Shown: positions 1-5,728, counted from the first letter of the stretch. The stretch: DNA of 6,234 nt from an uncultured Acidimicrobiaceae bacterium (GCA_903907185.1 CAIVND010000239.1:1-6234); one strand, 5' to 3'. The notes: generated by a model not told the origin, from the letters alone. Program-made: numbers and translations.

Positions 1-158
1 AGGAGATCTGAGGTCCTCTTTGCTCCCTGGATCGCAGCGATCCTGGCGACGCCAAGTACATCGCCCTTGGCGAGTCCCTGACCTGCAATTTTTTCTGCAG
101 TCTGGGGATCGACGTGAACAGTGCACCGCGCCCGAGCAACTGGCTTACCGGGGTTCAT
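1..158 (-). CDS. moaC: Cyclic pyranopterin monophosphate synthase MoaC, N-terminal part (truncated by window edge)
   Basis: MoaC works with the radical-SAM enzyme MoaA to make cyclic pyranopterin monophosphate, the first stable intermediate of cytoplasmic molybdenum cofactor synthesis. Only the first 52 codons are visible. The stretch KGDVLGVARIAAIQGAKRTS (residues 31-50) is the family signature; its first lysine corresponds to the active-site lysine of E. coli MoaC (Lys51), and AKRT is the next conserved block. Residues 4-16 (GKPVARARCTVHV) align with the usual strand after the 'MVDVS.K' motif, but that motif is missing, so the protein starts later than most homologues. I use the ATG at 158; a GTG at 164 in the same frame is an alternative. 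Neither has a Shine-Dalgarno sequence, and a -10-like TACACT lies just upstream, so the mRNA may be leaderless. The gene is divergent from fmdB. The family call is firm; the start is uncertain. Confidence 0.87.
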   Translation of the reverse strand, partial: MNPGKPVARARCTVHVDPQTAEKIAGQGLAKGDVLGVARIAAIQGAKRTSDL

Positions 159-171
159 TGGCACGCAGGTG

Positions 172-177
172 AGTGTA
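172..177 (-). promoter_or_regulatory. Possible -10 box for moaC (leaderless start)
   Basis: On the minus strand this reads TACACT, matching four of six bases of TATAAT. Seven bases separate it from the GTG at 164, so transcription could begin at or very near that codon. This agrees with the absence of a Shine-Dalgarno sequence before either candidate moaC start. No convincing -35 box is visible at normal spacing. This is a weak motif call from sequence alone. Confidence 0.35.
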
Positions 178-215
178 GGCGCCGATCGGGTGCCGACCGC
201 CAAAGGACACGACGC

Positions 216-221
216 TACAAT
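216..221 (+). promoter_or_regulatory. Probable -10 box of the fmdB promoter
   Basis: TACAAT matches five of six bases of the sigma-70 -10 consensus. It would place the transcription start near 228, giving a leader of about 35 bases before the fmdB ATG. Its last base is the first base of the CIRCE-like repeat, so a bound repressor would cover the start site. The -35 region (about 190-198) is poor, which is common in actinobacterial promoters. Confidence 0.5.
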
Positions 222-247
222 TGGCACTCAAAAGACCAGAGTGCCAA
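221..247 (+). promoter_or_regulatory. CIRCE-like operator (HrcA binding site)
   Basis: A perfect 9-base inverted repeat: TTGGCACTC at 221-229, a 9-base spacer at 230-238, and GAGTGCCAA at 239-247. The CIRCE consensus is TTAGCACTC-N9-GAGTGCTAA. This site has the exact arm length and exact spacer and differs only by one symmetrical A-to-G/T-to-C change that keeps both arms complementary; I believe variants of this kind are found in high-GC actinobacteria. CIRCE is bound by HrcA, which represses chaperone genes and is released on heat shock. The site overlaps the probable transcription start of fmdB and ends 2 bases before its ribosome binding site, the classical CIRCE position. It also lies 63 bases upstream of the divergent moaC ATG, so it could affect both genes. 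HrcA itself is not in the window. Confidence 0.82.
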
Positions 248-249
248 GC

Positions 250-254
250 AGGAG
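250..254 (+). promoter_or_regulatory. Ribosome binding site that fixes the fmdB start
   Basis: AGGAG with an 8-base spacer to the ATG at 263. It decides between that ATG and the longer open frame starting at 221, whose first 14 codons would run through the operator and do not resemble the family. Confidence 0.75.
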
Positions 255-262
255 CCCACGAG

Positions 263-616
263 ATGCCAACCTATGAATACGCATGCAAGGCGTGCGGTGA
301 ACGCCTTGAGGTCGTCCAGTCCTTTAGCGACGACGCACTGACCGAGTGTCCAAAGTGCGGTGGCGATCTTCGCAAGATCTTTGGAAACGTCGGCATCGCT
401 TTTAAGGGCAGTGGCTTCTATAAGAACGACAGCCGCGAGAAAAAAGCGGTAACGAAAACTGCTGCACCGGCGACAGGAACGGAAGGGTCAACCAGCACCT
501 CATCGCCGGAATCGTCAAATAGCGACAAACCTGCTTCCACGGTCAAGGAGTCCGCCTCCACAACGTCAACTCCCGCTGCGCCAGCGGCTCCTTCAACACC
601 CGCAAAGAGTTCTTAG
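263..616 (+). CDS. fmdB: FmdB-family zinc-ribbon protein with low-complexity C-terminal tail
   Basis: A protein of 117 residues. Residues 1-56 form the FmdB/CxxC-CxxC zinc ribbon: MPTYEY at the start, Cys8-x2-Cys11 and Cys29-x2-Cys32 as zinc ligands, then the family block ending in FKGSGFYKND (47-56). The name comes from a proposed regulator of amide/formamide catabolism in Methylophilus, but the role of most family members is unknown and should not be assumed. Residues 57-117 are a hydrophilic tail, first basic, then almost wholly Ser/Thr/Ala/Pro with scattered charges, probably disordered. The start is set by AGGAG at 250-254 and by the conserved MPTYEY N terminus. A CIRCE-like operator lies immediately upstream, which is unexpected for this gene. 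The stop overlaps the stop of convergent tldE, so no terminator fits between the two genes. The family is certain; the function is not. Confidence 0.92.
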   Translation: MPTYEYACKACGERLEVVQSFSDDALTECPKCGGDLRKIFGNVGIAFKGSGFYKNDSREKKAVTKTAAPATGTEGSTSTSSPESSNSDKPASTVKESASTTSTPAAPAAPSTPAKSS

Positions 617-1956
617 GCACCACTCATTGAGATATCGGAGATCGCGAGACTTACACCAGCCGCACTGCTTGGGAGCCACTCGAGATCGCTGCCGATCGCG
701 AGGACGTTCTGCAACATCTTTTGAATCGTCGACGCGATCGTAATCTCGCGTACAGGCTCGGCCAGATGACCATTTCGAATCATGACTCCCTCTGCACCAA
801 CGGAGAAGTCACCGCTCACCCGATTCACCCCAGAGTGCACGCCCGAGATTCCCTGCACCAACAGCCCACTGTCAATCGTGGCGATCATTGCACTCTGGTC
901 AAGATCTCCGGGCACAAGACAGAGTGCCCGCGCGCCTACCCCCGGTATGGATTTAAATCCGCTGCGGACCGCTGACCCTGTTGAAACGGTCCCCCCGATG
1001 CGTGCCGAATAAGAATCGTAAAGATACTGGGTGAGTTTTCCGCTTTCGATGAGTGCGTTGCGACGACAGGCAAGTCCCTCAGCATCGATCGACGATGCTC
1101 CGAAGGCACGCACATCTGTTGGATCGTCAACGAGTGTGAGGGAGGTAACAGCAACCTCCTCGCCGATCCGGTCAGCGAACAACGAACGTCCGCGTGCTAC
1201 CTCTTCACCTGAAAGGGTCCCGGCGATGATCGAGATCAGGGTCGCCGTAATCCGAGGGTCAAAGATCACAGTGAGCCGACTGCTCACGGGTTTCGTTGCG
1301 CCAAGTAGGCGGGTCGCGCGATCGATTGCATCGCCTGATGCCTTTGCAAGATCGATATCGACAGGCCCGCGACCGATCGAGTAACCGCCACCAGTCTGCG
1401 TATCGTCGCCTTCGCCGGCCACAACGTCGGCCGAGACATAACAAGTGGTCTCGCGCGACGTTGCGGCGATACCGTTCGAGCTCGCGATCGCGCTCTCGCC
1501 AGCTGCGTCACCGTAATCACTACTGACGACTTGACGGATCCGTTGGTCGCCACTTCGAACGAGCCGTTCAAGTTCGATTGCAAGCTCGATCTTCTTTTCA
1601 TTCGGATAATCAGCCAACTGATCATCCCAAAGCTCGAGCACCTTTGGCGTGACTCCGTCTGAAGTGGCAATGCCAGCATGCTCATCGATCGACGAGAACT
1701 TCGCGTTGTCTCGAGCCTCTTCGAGCGCCTCGCGCGCGTGGCGCTCATCAAGATCACCTACATAGGCAAAACCCTGTCGATGGTCACGGATAACACGAAT
1801 CCCGATCCCCGCTGCCTCGGCGGAACTCAGCGACTCAACAGCACCCTCAAAGGCGCGGATCTCTGTCTCTCGATGCCATGAGACATACGCCTCGATCTGC
1901 TCATCGCCAGTTGCATCCGCCGCAATGCGCTGTGCAATCTCAAGGAGATCAGGCAC
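613..1956 (-). CDS. tldE: TldE/PmbA-family subunit of the TldD/TldE metalloprotease
   Basis: This 447-residue protein is the non-catalytic partner in the cytoplasmic TldD/TldE heterodimer. In E. coli the complex matures microcin B17 and degrades the antitoxin CcdA by cleaving unfolded peptides. Family blocks are GRSLFADRIGEEVA (256-269), the DDPT...FGASSIDAEG region (277-294), RRNALIESGKLTQYLYDSYS (298-317), SGVHSGVNRVSGDFSVGAEG (371-390), and IRNGHLAEPVREITIAST (393-410). There is no HExxxH motif, as expected for TldE. The start is a GTG at 1956 with a perfect AGGAGG at 1965-1970 and an 8-base spacer. The frame overlaps the 3' end of tldD by 8 bases, so the genes are co-transcribed and probably translationally coupled. 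At its other end the TAA at 613-615 overlaps the fmdB stop. The substrate in this organism cannot be read from the sequence. Confidence 0.94.
   Translation of the reverse strand: MPDLLEIAQRIAADATGDEQIEAYVSWHRETEIRAFEGAVESLSSAEAAGIGIRVIRDHRQGFAYVGDLDERHAREALEEARDNAKFSSIDEHAGIATSDGVTPKVLELWDDQLADYPNEKKIELAIELERLVRSGDQRIRQVVSSDYGDAAGESAIASSNGIAATSRETTCYVSADVVAGEGDDTQTGGGYSIGRGPVDIDLAKASGDAIDRATRLLGATKPVSSRLTVIFDPRITATLISIIAGTLSGEEVARGRSLFADRIGEEVAVTSLTLVDDPTDVRAFGASSIDAEGLACRRNALIESGKLTQYLYDSYSARIGGTVSTGSAVRSGFKSIPGVGARALCLVPGDLDQSAMIATIDSGLLVQGISGVHSGVNRVSGDFSVGAEGVMIRNGHLAEPVREITIASTIQKMLQNVLAIGSDLEWLPSSAAGVSLAISDISMSGA
679..702 (+). other. Imperfect stem-loop past the fmdB stop, inside tldE
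   Basis: CTCGAGATCG (679-688), loop CTGC, and CGATCGCGAG (693-702) form a 10-base stem with a single A.G mismatch. It begins 62 bases after the fmdB stop. On the plus strand a short TTTT run follows only at 719-722, too far for a standard intrinsic terminator. It may mark the 3' end of the fmdB transcript, or be a by-product of frequent CGATCG-type words inside tldE codons. Confidence 0.25.
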
Positions 1957-3367
1957 CTGCAGTACCTCCTACGGTTACGCCCGTGATCCGCATCGTGGGT
2001 TGCCCACAGCCGACTGGAACACTCTGGCCATCTTTGCCACACGTACCCGGGCACATCGCAAAATCTGAACCCACTGCATCGATCTTTTGAAGCACATCTG
2101 GACCATTACCGATCAAGTTCGCATCACGGATGGGGTCGGTGATCTTGCCATTTTCGATGAGGTAAGCCTCGGTCATTCCAAAGACAAAGTCACCGGTCGC
2201 AGTGTTGACCTGCCCGCCACCGAGGTGCGCCACATAGACACCGTTTTCCGTCTGACTGACGATCTCCTCCGGATCCTCTTTGCCAGGAAGCAGGTAGGTA
2301 TTCGTCATCCGGACCATCGGAAGGTGTTGATAGCTCTGACGTCGACCATTACCGGAGGAGGCTCGACCCTCCTTCCTTGAACGGAGAAAGTCCCACATGT
2401 AGTCCGTTAACACGCCATTCTCGATCAGCACATTGCGCTGTGTCGGGTTACCCTCATCATCAATTGCAGAGGTTCCCCACTGATCGGTAACTGTGCCGTC
2501 ATCAACGAGGGTGACCAGCGGGCTTGCAACAAGCTCTCCAAGTCGATTCGCATACACCGAGGCGTCTTTCAGGATGTGATCTGCCTCGAGACCATGTCCA
2601 CAAGCCTCATGGAACAAGATGCCTCCGGTTCCACTCTTGAGAACAATTGGCAGGGTGCCCGAGGGAGCTGGTCGGGCGGAGAGCTTCGCTATCGCACGAC
2701 GCGCAGCGGTAGATGCTGTCTCTTCGACACCGATTTGGTCAAAGAGTTCATATCCAACAGTCAACGCAACACTCTCGTAGCCCGTTTGCATCCCCGCATC
2801 GCCGTTCGCAACGCACATCACAAAGAGGCGGGTTCGCACCTGATCGTCTCCGGCAAACACTCCATCGGAGTTGGCGACAACAAACCGACGACGCCCGTCA
2901 CCATATCCAGCAGAGACCTGTGAGATCGCGCCACTGGTACTACGCGCAACGTCGTCAGCACGCTCTAAGAGCGCGACCTTGGTTGCCTTTGAAACCGATT
3001 CAGGATAGATCGATACCGTCGAATGAGTCGGATAGCTCTTCCCGGTGAGAGCAACCTCACGGACACCGCCTCCGCCTTGCTTTGCCACCGCCGCTGCCGC
3101 CCGGGCAGCCGCGATCAGTCCAGGCGAAGAGATATCCGCTGTGTGAGCGAATCCAGTCGTCTCACCAAAGACCACCCGAATCCCTGCACCACGATCTCTC
3201 CCCGTTGTGAGCTCCTCAACGCGACCATCATCAAGGGAGATTCCCGTCGTTCTGCGATCTTCAACAAAAACCTCGGCAAATTCACCACCGCTCCCGAGGG
3301 CGGCGTTCAGTGCACGCTCAAGATCAGTTTGGTCAACAAGTGCACCTTCTAGATCAGTCACGTTCAC
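1949..3367 (-). CDS. tldD: TldD metalloprotease catalytic subunit
   Basis: This 472-residue protein is the zinc-binding, proteolytic subunit of the TldD/TldE complex. The catalytic HExxxH motif is His253-Glu254-Ala-Cys-Gly-His258, inside GGILFHEACGHGLEADH (248-264), as in E. coli TldD. The conserved C-terminal block GTCGKDGQSVPVG (441-453) carries Cys443, matching the cysteine that completes the metal site in the E. coli enzyme. Other family stretches are LVDDGTVTDQWGTSAIDDEG (287-306), RNVLIENGVLTDYM (311-324) and GGGQVNTATGDFVFG (383-397). All expected active-site residues are present, so it should be active. The GTG at 3367 is two codons after an in-frame stop; a second GTG at 3361 is possible, and neither has a strong Shine-Dalgarno. 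Because tldE follows with an 8-base overlap, tldD is the first gene of the operon. It is divergent from the DivIVA-like gene. Confidence 0.95.
   Translation of the reverse strand: MNVTDLEGALVDQTDLERALNAALGSGGEFAEVFVEDRRTTGISLDDGRVEELTTGRDRGAGIRVVFGETTGFAHTADISSPGLIAAARAAAAVAKQGGGGVREVALTGKSYPTHSTVSIYPESVSKATKVALLERADDVARSTSGAISQVSAGYGDGRRRFVVANSDGVFAGDDQVRTRLFVMCVANGDAGMQTGYESVALTVGYELFDQIGVEETASTAARRAIAKLSARPAPSGTLPIVLKSGTGGILFHEACGHGLEADHILKDASVYANRLGELVASPLVTLVDDGTVTDQWGTSAIDDEGNPTQRNVLIENGVLTDYMWDFLRSRKEGRASSGNGRRQSYQHLPMVRMTNTYLLPGKEDPEEIVSQTENGVYVAHLGGGQVNTATGDFVFGMTEAYLIENGKITDPIRDANLIGNGPDVLQKIDAVGSDFAMCPGTCGKDGQSVPVGCGQPTMRITGVTVGGTAGA
1965..1970 (-). promoter_or_regulatory. Ribosome binding site of tldE, inside the tldD coding end
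   Basis: The minus strand reads AGGAGG, a full match to the anti-Shine-Dalgarno, 8 bases before the tldE GTG at 1956. The same bases encode part of the V-G-G-T near the C terminus of TldD. The position supports coupled translation of the two subunits. Confidence 0.8.
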
Positions 3368-3563
3368 TACTCACTTTCACACCGAGATCGCGGGGTCGAG
3401 GTTCTGCCCTCCGTATCGTATCGGCGCCACAGGGGCCCAAACCGACCGGATCAACCGATCACAATCAGTCGTCGCGTTGAAGATGGACGGCAAAGAGCTC
3501 GAACGATGGGGCAGGAATTTGCCAACTATCCCTCACTATTTCTCCTCATATCACTAGCATTCG

Positions 3564-3587
3564 GCGAAGACCGATCTAGCTCTTCGC
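3564..3587 (+). repeat. Perfect inverted repeat upstream of the leader ORF
   Basis: GCGAAGA (3564-3570) and TCTTCGC (3581-3587) are exact reverse complements separated by 10 bases. The right arm is part of a tandem repeat CTCTTCG-CTCTTCG (3580-3593). A second, competing hairpin is possible: CTTCG (3582-3586) with CGAAG (3592-3596), which would tie up the 5' half of the ribosome binding site at 3593-3600. It could be a DNA operator or a pair of alternative mRNA structures. No T run follows, so it is not an intrinsic terminator. Confidence 0.5.
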
Positions 3588-3592
3588 TCTTC

Positions 3593-3600
3593 GAAGGGGG
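3593..3600 (+). promoter_or_regulatory. Strong ribosome binding site not matched to the DivIVA-like start
   Basis: GAAGGGGG resembles the AAGGAGG consensus with one wobble position. It lies 6 bases before a GTG at 3607 but 46 bases before the ATG of the DivIVA-like gene, and that GTG is in another frame. It therefore appears to serve the short leader ORF at 3607-3657. Confidence 0.5.
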
Positions 3601-3606
3601 ATCACC

Positions 3607-3657
3607 GTGGGACGACGATCTCAGGCGACGATGAAACGGGGCCATCATGGACCATGA
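3607..3657 (+). CDS. Possible 16-residue leader peptide overlapping the DivIVA-like start
   Basis: The frame GTG...TGA encodes MGRRSQATMKRGHHGP, a basic peptide with no recognised homologue. Its support is the well-spaced GAAGGGGG ribosome binding site (3593-3600) and its position: its stop lies 11 bases into the DivIVA-like gene (+1 frame relation), so ribosomes ending here could restart at the ATG at 3647, which has only a weak GGGG of its own. The family is unrecognised. The ORF may be fortuitous, as it is very short and lacks comparative support. Confidence 0.33.
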   Translation: MGRRSQATMKRGHHGP

Positions 3658-4618
3658 TCACACAACAGACGGGGAGTCCGAGAATGCACCGCTCTTCGAT
3701 GCCTTTCGGCGAGGATATGACCCCGAGCAGGTCGACCGCTATCTTGCAGATCAAGAACGCATCCTCGATGAGGCGAAACGGCGCGCTGACGACGCCGAGC
3801 AACGACTCAACCAGGCAATGGGGCAGCTTCGGGCGATGAATAAACGGATTGCAGACCTTGAACAGGGTGACAACGTTCTCACCTCAATAAATCGAAACGC
3901 TCAGAGCCTTTCGCCAAGCGTTCCCCTTGACATCTTGGGTGACCGCGTGCAGCGGATCGTCCAAGAGGCTTGGGATGGCGCATTCGCGCTTCGCCAAAGC
4001 GTCGAGAGCGAGATCGGGCTCATACGTGAACAGGCAATCGACGAAGCACAGGCGATCGTCGACGGAGCTCGGTCGAAGGCTCGGTCGATTGAGGAGCAGA
4101 TGCGCCGACGACGTGACGCGTATCTGCAGCGTGTCGAGCAGGACAAGTCAAAGGCTGTCGCACAGATGACCTTTCTCAGTGATCAGCGAAAGGGCGCGGT
4201 CGCTGAACTTCTGGCGATCAAGGAACGTATCGAGGCGGCCATTATGGACGTCCCGACGCAGACTGCAGCCAATCTCAGTCTGGTTGACTCTCCTGTGCAG
4301 TCGTTCAAAGACCTTGAGCGAGAGAACAGAGAGCGAGCCGCAGAGGGATCAGGAGACGAGACGAGACGAAGTCAGCACCTCGCACAGCATCCAAGTTCAG
4401 AGTCAAAAGTTCTCCATTTTGATGATGCCGATCTGCCACCGACCCTCCCTGTTGAGATGCTCCAGACCTCCGATTCCACCCCCCGACCGGCCGATACCTC
4501 AAGCTTGGTACGCAGCCACCGCGAAGCAACTGCCATGCGACGGACGAACCATCCGTCAAACAACTCTGATGCTATCGAGGCGCGCATCTTTGACTTTGAG
4601 GCCGAGACCGACCACTAA
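3647..4618 (+). CDS. DivIVA-domain coiled-coil protein
   Basis: A 323-residue cytoplasmic protein. Residues 17-33 (FDAFRRGYDPEQVDRYL) match the N-terminal DivIVA/Wag31 motif, which in homologues targets curved membrane at cell poles and septa. Residues 33-75 form a heptad-like charged coiled coil. A linker (76-95) precedes a second long helical region (96-202) rich in Glu, Arg, Ala and Gln, including the basic patch RRRR (153-156), also likely coiled coil. Residues 203-323 are polar, low in hydrophobics and probably disordered, ending in an acidic ARIFDFEAETDH. It is longer than minimal DivIVA and lacks a membrane segment. It may be a secondary polar-growth or septation scaffold rather than the main Wag31, which usually lies beside the dcw/sep genes. 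The ATG at 3647 is the first start after an in-frame stop at 3632-3634; its own ribosome binding site is weak, and translation may depend on the upstream leader ORF. Confidence 0.78.
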   Translation: MDHDHTTDGESENAPLFDAFRRGYDPEQVDRYLADQERILDEAKRRADDAEQRLNQAMGQLRAMNKRIADLEQGDNVLTSINRNAQSLSPSVPLDILGDRVQRIVQEAWDGAFALRQSVESEIGLIREQAIDEAQAIVDGARSKARSIEEQMRRRRDAYLQRVEQDKSKAVAQMTFLSDQRKGAVAELLAIKERIEAAIMDVPTQTAANLSLVDSPVQSFKDLERENRERAAEGSGDETRRSQHLAQHPSSESKVLHFDDADLPPTLPVEMLQTSDSTPRPADTSSLVRSHREATAMRRTNHPSNNSDAIEARIFDFEAETDH

Positions 4619-4780
4619 CAGGACATTCGTTGGTCAGCGAGCCACGCCCATGGCTCGGAGTGCGAAGTAGACAGATCAGTCCTGAGTTGAAGGTCGTTCT
4701 CATCTCGATCCCCTGATCCTTTGTCTCTTCAGCGAAATGGTCACTGGTCTTTGAGCGCGGCCACCTAGGATCGAGTGGTC
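4619..4780. other. Intergenic region before the EamA transporter gene
   Basis: A 162-base gap holding the candidate hairpin at 4638-4657 and upstream signals of the transporter. TAGGAT (4766-4771) matches four of six bases of a -10 box and contains AGGA (4767-4770), which could instead act as the ribosome binding site for the ATG at 4781 (10-base spacer). No clear -35 box is seen. Nothing else is recognised here. Confidence 0.5.
4638..4657 (+). terminator. Weak candidate terminator of the DivIVA-like gene
   Basis: CGAGCCA (4638-4644) and TGGCTCG (4651-4657) form a perfect 7-base stem with a 6-base loop, starting 20 bases after the stop codon. Position and GC content fit a terminator, but no T run follows. 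It may end transcription poorly, protect a 3' end, or be chance. Confidence 0.35.
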
Positions 4781-5719
4781 ATGAACCGTCGCTCGTGGGT
4801 GCTCTTTACGCTGATGGGCGTCATCTGGGGGACGCCCTACCTGTTCATCAGGATTGGGCTTCGCCAGCTGACCCCCGAGACGATGATCCTATTCCGCTGC
4901 GTCCTCAGTGTGGCCGTGCTTCTTCCAGCTGTCGTAAAAGAACGAAAGGTGCCGCTTCTTTTCAAGCACTGGTTTGCGTTCATCATCTTTGCAGTTGTCG
5001 AGATTGCAACCCCGTGGTACCTAATTGCACTCGCCGAGGAACACATCACGAGTTCACTTGCTGGTCTACTGGTTGCAACGGTTCCGACCTTCGGTGTCAT
5101 CTTCGCTCTCGCCTTTCGCTCTGAGGTCCGAGTCAGCCGGATCCGACTTCTCGGACTTTTGGTTGGGTTCATCGGAGTGGGCGTTGTCATTGGCATCGAC
5201 GTTGGCGGTGCAAATGTAGCGAGTATCGCCGAGGCACTGATCTGTGCATCTGGCTATGCACTCGGTCCAGTGATTTTGAATCGCTATCTCTCCGAAATTC
5301 CCCATGCAACGATGGTTGCTGGATCACTCTTTCTCACCATGGTGATCTACCTCCCCTTTGGGATTACTCATCTTCCGTCCCATCTCTCCGCGTCGGTTGT
5401 CGGAAGTGTCATTGGTCTTGGGGTGTTCTGCTCAGCGACTGGTTTCATGCTCTTCTTTGCGCTCATCCGAGAGGTAGGGCCCGCTCGCGCGACAGTGGTG
5501 ACCTATATCAATCCGATCGTCGCGGTTGTTGCCGGAATGATCTTTTTGAACGAACGTTTCAGCACAGGTCTTGCGTTCGGCCTCCCCCTTGTCATCGTTG
5601 GCTCGGTGCTTGCGACTTTGGGGGCAACTCACGAGACAGCGGCCAACACTCCGTTGATCAATCCCGTGAGCGCCCACGAGTCAGAGGAGAACCAAGAGCA
5701 AAGAGAGGTCAACTACTAG
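4781..5719 (+). CDS. EamA/DMT-superfamily membrane transporter
   Basis: A 312-residue integral membrane protein with about ten hydrophobic helices in two EamA repeats. Repeat one opens with the typical WGTPYLFIRIGL (16-27), then runs through helices around 36-52, 66-83, 91-111 and 122-139. Repeat two covers about 148-281 and holds the family block GPARATVVTYINPIVAVVAG (233-252) followed by a conserved glutamate in FLNERF (255-260) and a final glycine-rich helix. The last 30 residues are a hydrophilic, acidic cytoplasmic tail. Members export amino acids, metabolites or drugs; the substrate cannot be told from sequence. I use the ATG at 4781 with AGGA at 4767-4770; an in-frame GTG at 4775 would add two residues but leaves too little spacing. 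The next gene, an MFS exporter, starts 9 bases after the stop, so the two are probably co-transcribed. Confidence 0.9.
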   Translation: MNRRSWVLFTLMGVIWGTPYLFIRIGLRQLTPETMILFRCVLSVAVLLPAVVKERKVPLLFKHWFAFIIFAVVEIATPWYLIALAEEHITSSLAGLLVATVPTFGVIFALAFRSEVRVSRIRLLGLLVGFIGVGVVIGIDVGGANVASIAEALICASGYALGPVILNRYLSEIPHATMVAGSLFLTMVIYLPFGITHLPSHLSASVVGSVIGLGVFCSATGFMLFFALIREVGPARATVVTYINPIVAVVAGMIFLNERFSTGLAFGLPLVIVGSVLATLGATHETAANTPLINPVSAHESEENQEQREVNY

Positions 5720-5728
5720 GGTCAAGAC

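Larger units (their letters stand above)
3368..3646. other. Divergent intergenic region between tldD and the DivIVA-like gene
   Basis: A 279-base region that should hold promoters for tldD (minus) and the DivIVA-like gene (plus). I found no convincing -35/-10 pair on either strand; candidates were partial. The left half has short repeated words (CGTAT twice at about 3411-3420, ACCG repeats at about 3440-3456). The right end holds an inverted repeat, a tandem 7-base repeat and a strong ribosome binding site, described separately. A plus-strand 24-codon ORF at 3483-3557 has no ribosome binding site and is not called. Confidence 0.7.

Noticed and set aside
221..262. N-terminal extension of FmdB from an upstream start at 221
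   Set aside because: These codons lie in the CIRCE-like repeat and ribosome binding site, and the family begins at MPTYEY.
114..341. Plus-strand open frame of 75 codons over the moaC start and fmdB start
   Set aside because: It crosses the operator and the well-supported moaC and fmdB frames, has no ribosome binding site, and gives an Arg-rich sequence typical of an out-of-frame reading.
573..587. Short hairpin CCGCTG-CGC-CAGCGG as a terminator of tldE
   Set aside because: It has only 6 pairs, no T run on either strand, and is explained by Ala/Pro codons in the fmdB tail.
1031..1384. Plus-strand open frames opposite tldE
   Set aside because: They are antisense to a clear TldE protein, are rich in Ser/Arg, and have no family resemblance.
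3483..3557. 24-codon ORF in the tldD/DivIVA-like intergenic region
   Set aside because: There is no proper ribosome binding site, no recognisable protein, and no link to the downstream gene.
4179..4670. 163-codon plus-strand frame overlapping the DivIVA-like gene
   Set aside because: It is a shifted reading of the DivIVA-like frame with Arg/Ser-rich, non-family sequence.
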